NCBI GenBank assembly: GCA_965116565.1
Contig: OZ220699.1
Coordinates: 2,542,001-2,606,000, forward strand
Length of the DNA: 64,000 nt
DNA from: Bin87 sp965116565
Lineage (GTDB): Bacteria > Chloroflexota > Dehalococcoidia > Lucifugimonadales > UBA3495
Reading direction: 5' to 3'
A program made the translations under genes and the position numbers. This document shows positions 25,067-32,154 of this stretch, piece by piece. The notes under the pieces are model-generated. The model was not told where the DNA came from and searched no databases. It saw only the letters and a list, made by a program, of their open reading frames with translations. Every line of letters begins with the position of its first letter. The stretch's first letter is position 1.

Positions 25067-25817
25067 TGAGATACTCCCGGGCCTGCACCTTGGTTTCGTC
25101 GATGACCCGTTGCCGGTAATCATCTATCAACTCGTAGGGTACGCGCTCGTACACTTTTTCCAGGCTGCGCGGTATATCCTCTAGGAATCGATCGACCACC
25201 ACTTGCACCTCATCATTATCGCGGTACATGCGATTCAATGCGCGCTTGAGGCGCTCCCAGGTGAAATCCCATCCCAATAGGCGGGCGACCCAACCTCGCC
25301 ACTCGTCAATGAGTTCGTCCTGCAGGAATTCGAGGGCAGGCAGGGTTTCGACGCCGGCGATGGCGTCATTCTGGGCAGAGAGGCCACCATTTTCCGTGAG
25401 TACGGCGCGGTCCATATCCAATTGAAGAGCCCGGTCCCAGATATGGGCCTCGACCTCGGTATCGGTAACCAAGTTGTTCGGATCAAAATGAGGGCGAAAC
25501 ATGGTCGTGATCCACGTCTCGTCGGCAACCAGGTGGCTGATGTATCCAAGTAAAAATGCCCGCGTCTCCGGGGTGAGGCCGTTATCTGACCCGGCAAGTC
25601 GCGGATGCAACTCGAACATCCTGTCGACGCCGGCGCCCACGCGCGTTACGGACAGATCCGAAAAATGGGTTCGAGCCCGGTCCCATTTAGTCATAGCGCG
25701 GATGTCCGGCGTGGTTGAACCCAGATATGCCGCGCCAGCGTGATCGTGGGCGTAGCCCCAATCGAGTTCAATCGCTACTTGCTGGCACAGGTAGATGTGC
25801 ATCGGGAGGTTGGGCAT
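25056..25817 (-). CDS. Zinc-dependent phospholipase C-like protein (PF00882-type)
   Basis: 253 residues with one base between the hisG stop and its ATG. It begins MPNLPMHIYLCQQVA (first metal His), followed by GAAYLGSTTPDIRAMT (metal Asp), RTHFSD (His), FLLGYISHLVADETW (His-x3-Asp) and an acidic C-terminal helical region. These are the ligands of the all-helical trinuclear-zinc fold of bacterial phospholipase C/S1-P1 nuclease. No signal peptide is present, unlike secreted phospholipases, so a cytosolic phosphoesterase role is likelier. It sits inside the histidine operon with translational coupling on both sides. A histidinol-phosphate phosphatase role is therefore a tempting but unproven guess, since no hisN/HAD phosphatase is seen in the cluster. 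Confidence 0.75.
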   Translation of the reverse strand: MPNLPMHIYLCQQVAIELDWGYAHDHAGAAYLGSTTPDIRAMTKWDRARTHFSDLSVTRVGAGVDRMFELHPRLAGSDNGLTPETRAFLLGYISHLVADETWITTMFRPHFDPNNLVTDTEVEAHIWDRALQLDMDRAVLTENGGLSAQNDAIAGVETLPALEFLQDELIDEWRGWVARLLGWDFTWERLKRALNRMYRDNDEVQVVVDRFLEDIPRSLEKVYERVPYELIDDYRQRVIDETKVQAREYLSAT

Positions 25818-25818
25818 A

Positions 25819-26829
25819 TCAGGCCGAGCCTCCGTTCAGCGCGGGAATGCGTTCCATAAATCCTTCGAAAGCCTGGCACTGCCCCTTGAACAGATAGGAC
25901 AATTGGGCCGCCGCGATGTCCACACCGCCACATTCCCGCAGGTGTTCGACTACGTCCAGCAATCGGTTTTTGCGGATCAGCACGGATACCGCGTACCAGT
26001 CCTCTTCTTCAACGCTGAACACACGGGCGACGGTGGGACCCTGGATGCCCGCAATGTCCGGCCGTTCCAGGATCATGGCGCTGACGTCTTCTGCGGACCG
26101 CCCCTGCACGTTGGCCGTGATCCGGTAGTACGGTTCAGCGCGCAAATGCGCTTCCAGCATTTCGGTGAACGACTGTGCCAGGCGCAGGTCTCCGGGATTC
26201 TCGGCCAACGTCGCAGGATTGGCGATCAAGCAAGCCTGCGATGTCAATATCGTGCCCCCATCCAGCGTTTTCAACCGATTTTCTCGCAGGGTGGTACCGG
26301 TGGCGGAAAGATCGGCGATGACATCGGCATAACCGGCGATAGGGGCGGCTTCCAGCGTTCCGCTGACTGCCACCAGTGCGAAGTGGTTGATGCCGCGTTC
26401 AAAGAGGAAACGGCGCAATAGGCGGGGATACTTGGTCGCGATGCGGAGTTGTCGTCCATGGGCGTGAAATTCGAGGGCGACGTCGGCCAGATCGTCGATG
26501 GAGGTTACATCAAGCCACGATTCCGGAACCGCGAGCACGTAATCACAACGTCCGAACTCCAGGTCGTCCATCACCGCTATGACCGAGTCGTCGTCGTGGC
26601 GATATTCCATCAGGCGATCCAAACCGGTGATCCCCATGTCGGCACTGCCTTCCTCCACCTTTGTGGTGATGTCGGCGGTGCGTTGGAACAGCACATCTAT
26701 GCCGGGGATCGACGGAATGGAGCCGGTGTAACGCCGCGAGTTGGGACGGTTAACCTTGACTCCTGCGGAGTCAAGGAACCGCATGGTGGGTTCACCAAGT
26801 TCGCCGTCGCTGGGTATCACGAGTTTCAA
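25819..26829 (-). CDS. hisG: ATP phosphoribosyltransferase, long form with C-terminal regulatory domain
   Basis: 336 residues if translation begins at TTG 26829 (M-KLVIPSDGELGEPTMRFLDSAG, which matches the canonical family start); GTG and TTG codons nearby are alternatives. The catalytic region has VLFQRTADITTKVEEGSADMGITGLDRL and the PRPP-binding segment VSGTLEAAPIAGYADVIADLSATGTTLREN. Residues ~240-336 (YYRITANVQGRSAEDVSAMILERPDIAGIQGPTVARV..EDWYAVSVLIRKNRLLDVVEHLRECGG) look like the ACT-like HisG_C regulatory domain. It makes phosphoribosyl-ATP, the committed step. Long-form enzymes normally do not need HisZ, yet a hisZ-like gene lies 13 bp upstream. Confidence 0.9.
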   Translation of the reverse strand: MKLVIPSDGELGEPTMRFLDSAGVKVNRPNSRRYTGSIPSIPGIDVLFQRTADITTKVEEGSADMGITGLDRLMEYRHDDDSVIAVMDDLEFGRCDYVLAVPESWLDVTSIDDLADVALEFHAHGRQLRIATKYPRLLRRFLFERGINHFALVAVSGTLEAAPIAGYADVIADLSATGTTLRENRLKTLDGGTILTSQACLIANPATLAENPGDLRLAQSFTEMLEAHLRAEPYYRITANVQGRSAEDVSAMILERPDIAGIQGPTVARVFSVEEEDWYAVSVLIRKNRLLDVVEHLRECGGVDIAAAQLSYLFKGQCQAFEGFMERIPALNGGSA

Positions 26830-26842
26830 TTCGGCACCCAAT

Positions 26843-28258
26843 TCACACGGTAACCGTACGCGAGTATCCGGTCCCCGCGTCCTGATCATCAACCTGCAAC
26901 ACCGCAACTCCGCCGAGCCTGCGAATTTCTGACGCCCTGTGGAGAGCGGCGCTGTTGGAGTCCGGAGTAGCGGGTCGGACCAGGACTTCATCGACCTCCG
27001 TGCGCTGGCTTTTGCGATCCGGTATCGCTGACAAGAGCGACTCCAGCGTGTAGGCCAACCCCAAAGCCGGCACCTGCTCACTCCCTCCCAAAGCCAGAGC
27101 CAAGGCATCGTATCGACCGCCACCGCCAAGGCCGGTCCCGTCGTCGCTGATGACGTCGAATATGATGCCGTTGTAGTACGCGATCCCCCTGGCAAGTGAA
27201 AAATCCAATTCGAGTCTGCCGGTCAACGACGGTTCTTGCTCGACCAAAGATACCAGCTCGGCAAGCCGATCGCAGGCCGACTCATCCGCTCCGGTGGCGG
27301 CGACTATGGCGCGCACCTGTGCCAACGCGTTTGTCGGGTTGCCACGAACGCGGGCGAGTTGTCCAGCCATTTCGAGACCGCTTTCGATTGCATGTGACGC
27401 ATCACCCCCACGCAGTTTTCGGAGCAGCCGGTCCACTATCACATCGGGGGATCGACGACCCACCGGAATTTCGGGGGAACTGTTCCACTGCATGAATCCG
27501 GCCAGAACCGAGCGCGCCACACCGTCCGGAAGACCGGCCACCGCGTCCGCCAGATTCACCTCGTCGACGGGCAAACCGCGTCCCGACACGATGTGCAACT
27601 CGTCGGCGCGTTGCAGTGTCCCTACTAGGTTTTCGGCGCTCTCGCCAATGCGGTTCATGTTGGCTACGATGAATGCCCGGGCTCGATCCGATAAGCCGAC
27701 AGTGTCCAGCACGCTGTCCAAAACGTCGAGATCGGCCAGGCGGATTTGGTAGTCGGATATTCCGAGTTCAGCAGGAATCTCGGCGGCCAACAACAGCAAC
27801 TCTGCGTCGGCGAGGATGCTGTTGGAACCGATCAGCTCGGCGCCCACTTGAGTGAACTGGCCGCTGTTGTCCGCCGGAGGAGGGTTTCCCAGATCGTAGC
27901 GGAATACGGGTCCGGCGTACTGCCAACGTACCACCGGATTGTGCCGCAATCCCGCGGTAAACTCCAGGTAGTGCCGCATGATCGACGACGTGAACTCCGG
28001 TCGCAAGCTGACCGCGTTGGAGCCGGGGTCGTTGAACGAGTACATCTGGGACGCAAGATCACCGCCCGACTTGCGCACGAATAGTTCGGTGGGTTCCATA
28101 ATGGGAACATCCAGCGCATGGTAACCGTAGCGCGCGATGGCATCGGATACCCGGAACTGCACCGCCTGTTTGAAGCGGTATTCAGTTTCGGGGATGTCCC
28201 GCATGCCGGCCAAGCGCCGGACCGGGTTCGTGACAACTGGAATGGCGGCGGCGATCAT
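26843..28258 (-). CDS. hisZ: HisZ-like (histidyl-tRNA synthetase-related) protein
   Basis: 471 residues from ATG 28258; six codons upstream is another possible start. It is HisRS-like: motif 1 region (RYGYHALDVPIMEPTELFVRKSGGDLASQMYSF..LRPEFTSSIMRHYL), a motif 2 equivalent FRYDLGNPPPADNSGQFTQVGAE and a motif 3-like DFSLARGIAYYNGIIFDV...GGGGRYDAL. Motif 2 lacks the R/HGR sequence of true HisRS, and the C-terminal anticodon domain is short and degenerate. Together with its position directly before hisG this supports a regulatory HisZ subunit. There is a ~150-residue insert between the catalytic halves. The minus-strand TACAAT just before the ATG resembles a -10 element, so the mRNA could be nearly leaderless. 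Confidence 0.82.
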   Translation of the reverse strand: MIAAAIPVVTNPVRRLAGMRDIPETEYRFKQAVQFRVSDAIARYGYHALDVPIMEPTELFVRKSGGDLASQMYSFNDPGSNAVSLRPEFTSSIMRHYLEFTAGLRHNPVVRWQYAGPVFRYDLGNPPPADNSGQFTQVGAELIGSNSILADAELLLLAAEIPAELGISDYQIRLADLDVLDSVLDTVGLSDRARAFIVANMNRIGESAENLVGTLQRADELHIVSGRGLPVDEVNLADAVAGLPDGVARSVLAGFMQWNSSPEIPVGRRSPDVIVDRLLRKLRGGDASHAIESGLEMAGQLARVRGNPTNALAQVRAIVAATGADESACDRLAELVSLVEQEPSLTGRLELDFSLARGIAYYNGIIFDVISDDGTGLGGGGRYDALALALGGSEQVPALGLAYTLESLLSAIPDRKSQRTEVDEVLVRPATPDSNSAALHRASEIRRLGGVAVLQVDDQDAGTGYSRTVTV

Positions 28259-28377
28259 CGGCCAGTATTGTAACACCTACGGGCGGTCAGTCGTGTCGGC
28301 TACTTGGTTGCGAACGGGGAGCATTCGTCGGTACGCATGGAGGCGTGCGGGAACTTGCCCGACGGGCCAACGACCCC

Positions 28378-29157
28378 TCAAGGGTGAGCGTTGGAGCCGC
28401 CGTCAATGTAAACGGGCTGCCCACTGGGGTAGTCGCAATGGGGCGAACACAGGTAGACCAGCATGGCCGCCAAATCACGCGGGTGTCCCTTGCGTCGCAT
28501 CGGGGTATAGCGAACCAGCAGTTCCTCTCGTTGGGTTTCCAGCGGTACGTCCTCGTGAGTGGACCAACCGGAACCCACCGCGTTGACCCGGATCTCGCTT
28601 CGCCCCCACTCCACTGCGAACGACCGGGTCAGCGACAGGACCGCAGCCTGGCTCGCGCTGTAAGCCGAACAGTTGATCACGGAGCGCTCCGCCAGGTTGG
28701 AGATCACGTTGACGATGCGGCCGTAATGCTGCGTGCGCATATGCCGACCAACCGCCTGGCTCAACATGAAGGTTGCCCGGACGTTGCGGGCATGCAGTTC
28801 GTCCCACTCTTCCAGTGATATCTCTGAAGCCGGTTTGGCGAAGAAGCTGCGTGTGTCGTTGACCAGGATGTCTACCCTGTCGTGCGCCGCGAAAAACGCG
28901 GACACCGCCGCGGCGGCGCTTTGCGGGCTGTCCCACCTCCCCGCGTAGCCTTCGACTTCGCCGGCCGCTACCGCAGACGCAGCGGCACGTATCGCATCAA
29001 CCGAATCGTGGTGGCGGGCCACGGCGAATACATTAGCTCCAGCTTCCGCCAGCGCCGCAGCGAGCAGCGCGGTCTCTTGACCACCAGATGAGGCAACGAT
29101 AGCGTTCTGGCCGACCAGACTGTACTCGGCGGGAATGTAAATTGGGAGGTTGGACAT
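28378..29157 (-). CDS. SDR-family oxidoreductase, divergent
   Basis: 259 residues from ATG 29157; the longer frame upstream overlaps the next SDR gene. It is a classical SDR-length Rossmann protein, but the cofactor loop is altered: the usual TGxxxGIG is ASSGGQETALL. The catalytic region retains an active-site pattern NVISNLAERSVINCSAYSASQAAVLSL (Ser, and Tyr-x3-Gln instead of Tyr-x3-Lys). Loss of the Lys and of the third Gly makes ordinary NAD(P)H dehydrogenase activity uncertain. C-terminal SGQPVYIDGGSNAHP is normal for the family. It is adjacent (28 bp) to a canonical SDR and may act with it or have been duplicated from it. Confidence 0.82.
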   Translation of the reverse strand: MSNLPIYIPAEYSLVGQNAIVASSGGQETALLAAALAEAGANVFAVARHHDSVDAIRAAASAVAAGEVEGYAGRWDSPQSAAAAVSAFFAAHDRVDILVNDTRSFFAKPASEISLEEWDELHARNVRATFMLSQAVGRHMRTQHYGRIVNVISNLAERSVINCSAYSASQAAVLSLTRSFAVEWGRSEIRVNAVGSGWSTHEDVPLETQREELLVRYTPMRRKGHPRDLAAMLVYLCSPHCDYPSGQPVYIDGGSNAHP

Positions 29158-29185
29158 CAGGGCACGGTGTTCCCGCTGCGGGCTG

Positions 29186-29995
29186 CTATGGTTCCAGGGC
29201 CGCCACCGGTGCGTGGCCGGTAGGCGCGATTCCGGATGCCAAGCCCGCGCCGTCCAGGATGAACATCTCACCAGTCATGTAGTCGGAAGCGTCCGAAGAA
29301 AGGAAAACGGCGATTGGGCCCAGATCTTCCGGCTTGCCCAACTTTCCGGTCGGGAGAAAATCACCGGACTGAGGGAGCGTTCGATTGATGTCGGCTCCCG
29401 GGTCGATGGTCGGAATAAATCCGGGAACGATGCTGTTGGCGGTGATGCCGTAGCGGGCGAGGCTGAACGAAAGGACCCGGGTAAGCTGGATGACCCCTCC
29501 CTTGGACGTGCAATACATGTAAATATCACGGCCGCCTCGCAGTCCGAATCCGGAGGCGACGTTGACGATCTTGCCCTTGCCTGCGTCGGCCATGGGCTTG
29601 GCAGCCGCGCGGGCGCAGTAGAATGCGCCGGACAAGTTCACCGACATGGCGGTATCCCAGTCGTCATCGGTGATTTCCCAGATGGGTTTGAGGACGTTGT
29701 CGGCGACCATGGCGGCGTTGTTGATGAGGACGTCCACACGGCCGAAATGTTTGAGAGTGGCCTGTATCAGTGCGTCTGCGTCGGCCGACTTGGACACGTC
29801 GGTGGGCACGGCTATGGCGTCGATTCCGGCCGCGATGGCCTCGTCCCGCGCCGATTCGATGGGTCCCGGACGCCGCCCTGCGATTGCCAGGTTGGCCCCC
29901 GAACGGGTCAGGGCACGCACCATCTCCAACCCTAAACCAGTACCACCGCCCGTGATGACGACGACTTTCCCATCCAGGTACAAGCTTTCAAGCAT
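29186..29995 (-). CDS. SDR-family oxidoreductase
   Basis: 269 residues of a classical SDR: cofactor loop VVVITGGGTGLGLEM, NNAAM after strand 4, catalytic Ser in NVASGFG, YMYCTSKGG (Tyr-x3-Lys) and a C-terminal YMTGEMFILDGAGLASG. A neutral residue follows the second strand acidic position (AGRRPGP), which tends to favour NADP. The last ~12 residues (APTGHAPVAALEP) extend beyond the usual end. The start overlaps the birA stop by 8 bp, so translation is probably coupled. Substrate unknown. Confidence 0.92.
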   Translation of the reverse strand: MLESLYLDGKVVVITGGGTGLGLEMVRALTRSGANLAIAGRRPGPIESARDEAIAAGIDAIAVPTDVSKSADADALIQATLKHFGRVDVLINNAAMVADNVLKPIWEITDDDWDTAMSVNLSGAFYCARAAAKPMADAGKGKIVNVASGFGLRGGRDIYMYCTSKGGVIQLTRVLSFSLARYGITANSIVPGFIPTIDPGADINRTLPQSGDFLPTGKLGKPEDLGPIAVFLSSDASDYMTGEMFILDGAGLASGIAPTGHAPVAALEP

Positions 29996-30791
29996 GGGCG
30001 AACCGCTCTCCTTCTGCTGCCCGCAGAGTAATGTCTCCGGCGGTCAGGGTCAACAATTGCCCATCGTTCTGGCGGAGCAGCAGATTCCCGTGTTCGTCGA
30101 TGTCCTCCGCAAGGCCGGTGTTGCTCGCACCATGATGCGACACCACAACGCGCTGGCCGAGGGTGTCGAGCCAGCGTCGCCATTCCGGTATGGGTGAGCG
30201 CCCGCGCTTGAAATCCAGATACAGAGCGTCCATGTGCTGGAGAATCCGTCGCAGCAACGCCGACCGGTCCACATCCCCGTCGGCCATATCATTGAGGCTG
30301 GTGGCGGTGGACGCTATCTCTGGTTCTGATGATACGTCGAGCGCGACGTTGACGCCGATGCCCAACACGGCGTACTCAATGCGGTTCCCGGACATAGCGC
30401 TCTCGGCGAGGATGCCGGCGACCTTTTTGCCATCTATGGTGATATCGTTGGGCCATTTGATGGCGGTGTGTAGTCCAGCCACTTGGCGAATGGAACGGGC
30501 CACTGCGACTCCCGCCAAGGGGCTGAGCAGGGGCAAGGCGTCGGCACCAGGGCGAAAGAGCACCGAAAAGTACAGGTTGCCGTCGCCTGATACCCAGCGC
30601 CGCCCTAGGCGCCCTCGGCTGGCGTTCTGGGTTTCGGCGACTACTACAACTCCCTCTTCCCCACCATCGCGGGCCCACTTTGCCACGTCGTCCATCGTCG
30701 AACCGGTGGACTGGTAGTAGCGTATTGATCGGCCGATGATGGCCGTGTAAAGGCCGGCACGGAGCATTTGGCCGACGACTGACGGAGGCAT
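29988..30791 (-). CDS. birA: Biotin-[acetyl-CoA-carboxylase] ligase
   Basis: 267 residues. The biotinyl-AMP-forming core is intact: STGSTMDDVAKWA, SRGRLGRRWVSGDGNLYFSVLFRP (the GRGRxGR loop), IKWPNDITIDGKKVAGILAES (KWPNDI with catalytic Lys) and VLGIGVNVAL. A C-terminal SH3-like lobe follows. The N-terminal DNA-binding domain of bifunctional BirA is missing, so this is a stand-alone ligase that attaches biotin to carboxyl carrier protein and does not repress biotin genes. It overlaps the downstream SDR gene by 8 bp and follows glyS by 13 bp. Confidence 0.94.
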   Translation of the reverse strand: MPPSVVGQMLRAGLYTAIIGRSIRYYQSTGSTMDDVAKWARDGGEEGVVVVAETQNASRGRLGRRWVSGDGNLYFSVLFRPGADALPLLSPLAGVAVARSIRQVAGLHTAIKWPNDITIDGKKVAGILAESAMSGNRIEYAVLGIGVNVALDVSSEPEIASTATSLNDMADGDVDRSALLRRILQHMDALYLDFKRGRSPIPEWRRWLDTLGQRVVVSHHGASNTGLAEDIDEHGNLLLRQNDGQLLTLTAGDITLRAAEGERFAHA

Positions 30792-30804
30792 GATGTCTCG
30801 GCAG

Positions 30805-32124
30805 CTACCAGCCGTGGTCGTAGCGGTCCTGGAGCACGTCGATGAGACCGCTTATGGGAATTCGTTCCTGCGCCATCGTGTCCCGGTCCCGGATGGTGAC
30901 CGCTTGGTCATCGAGCGTGTCAAAGTCTACCGTGACGCAGTAGGGGGTGCCGATCTCATCTTGCCGGCGGTAGCGGCGCCCAATGCTTTGAGCGTCGTCA
31001 AACTGGGAGCGGAACCTCCGTCGGATGAGGTCGTAAACCGCGCGAGCAGTGGGAGTCAGACGAGCGTTGCGGCTGAGCGGCAGCACAGCCACGGTCACAG
31101 GAGCGAGGGCCCTGTGGAAGTGAAGGACTGTTCGAGTGTCATCCCCGTCGGGCTCTTCATCGTAGCTATCAAGCCAGAATGCCAGGGTGGCGCGGTCAAC
31201 GCCGCCGGAGGGCTCTATCACATACGGAAGATAGCGTTCGTGGATTTCATCGTCGAAGTAGGTAAGGTCCTCTCCGCTGAACTCCTTATGACGGCCGAGG
31301 TCGAAATCGGTGCGGTCGGCAATGCCTTCCAACTCGCCCCAACCCCATGGGAACCGGTATTCAATATCGTAGGTCGCCTTGGCGTAGTGGGCCAACTCGT
31401 CCCCGGCATGCTCGCGGAGGCGCAGGTTTTCGGCACGGATGCCATAGCTCACGTACCATTCGAACCGGTCTTTGACCCACTGTTGCAACCATTCCTCGTC
31501 CGTGTCCGGCTTGACGAAGAATTCAATCTCCATCTGCTCGAACTCGCGCGTGCGAAAGGTGAAGTTGCCGGGGGTAATCTCGTTTCGGAACGCCTTTCCG
31601 ATTTGCGCGATCCCGAAGGGCAGTTTCTTTCGGGTAGCGGTCTGAACGTTCTGAAAGTTTACGAAGATGCCTTGGGCGGTTTCCGGGCGAAGGAACACTT
31701 CTGCGCTAGATTCCTCCACCGGACCCATGAACGTGCGGAACATCAGGTTGAAACGGCGCGGCTCCGTGAAGTCACCACCACACTCGGGGCAAACGTTAGA
31801 ATCGAGTTGGTCTTGGCGGAACCGGCGGTGGCATTCCCTGCATTCCACGAGAGGGTCGCTGAAGTTCTCAACGTGTCCGCTTGCCTCCCAGACACGCGGG
31901 TGCATCAGAATAGCCGCGTCCAAGCCAACCACATCGTCACGCTCTGACACGACGGACCGCCACCAGGCTTCTTTGACGTTGCGCTTGAGCTCAACGCCGA
32001 GTGGGCCGTAGTCCCAAGTCGACCCCAGGCCTCCGTACACCTCGCTCGACTGAAAGACGAAACCCCGTCGCTTTGACAGGGACAGGATTTTATCCATATC
32101 GGCGTATGGAAGGGTACGCGGCAT
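30805..32124 (-). CDS. glyS: Glycyl-tRNA synthetase (single-chain, dimeric type)
   Basis: 439 residues of the eukaryote/archaeal-like alpha2 GlyRS. It starts MDKILSLSKRRGFVFQSSEVYGG (glycine-specific acidic and hydrophobic pocket) and has WDYGPLGVELKRN. A small zinc-finger insert follows (CRECHRRF..CPECGG), then class II motif 2 FRNEITPGNFTFRTREFEQMEIEFF and motif 3 VIEPSGGVDRATLAFW. The C-terminal anticodon-binding domain is normal (APVTVAVLPLSRN...). It charges tRNA-Gly. It lies 30 bp after the chlI/D stop and before birA on the same strand, probably riding on the same transcript or a weak internal promoter. Confidence 0.97.
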   Translation of the reverse strand: MPRTLPYADMDKILSLSKRRGFVFQSSEVYGGLGSTWDYGPLGVELKRNVKEAWWRSVVSERDDVVGLDAAILMHPRVWEASGHVENFSDPLVECRECHRRFRQDQLDSNVCPECGGDFTEPRRFNLMFRTFMGPVEESSAEVFLRPETAQGIFVNFQNVQTATRKKLPFGIAQIGKAFRNEITPGNFTFRTREFEQMEIEFFVKPDTDEEWLQQWVKDRFEWYVSYGIRAENLRLREHAGDELAHYAKATYDIEYRFPWGWGELEGIADRTDFDLGRHKEFSGEDLTYFDDEIHERYLPYVIEPSGGVDRATLAFWLDSYDEEPDGDDTRTVLHFHRALAPVTVAVLPLSRNARLTPTARAVYDLIRRRFRSQFDDAQSIGRRYRRQDEIGTPYCVTVDFDTLDDQAVTIRDRDTMAQERIPISGLIDVLQDRYDHGW

Positions 32125-32154
32125 CTCGGTCCTCGCGGTGAAATCAGATTTGAA

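Noticed and set aside
26843..28258. True histidyl-tRNA synthetase
   Set aside because: Degenerate motif 2, shortened anticodon domain and location directly before hisG favour HisZ, although absence of another hisS elsewhere would reopen the question.
30790..31947. 385-codon open frame on the plus strand opposite glyS
   Set aside because: Antisense to a full set of GlyRS motifs; composition typical of a complementary frame.
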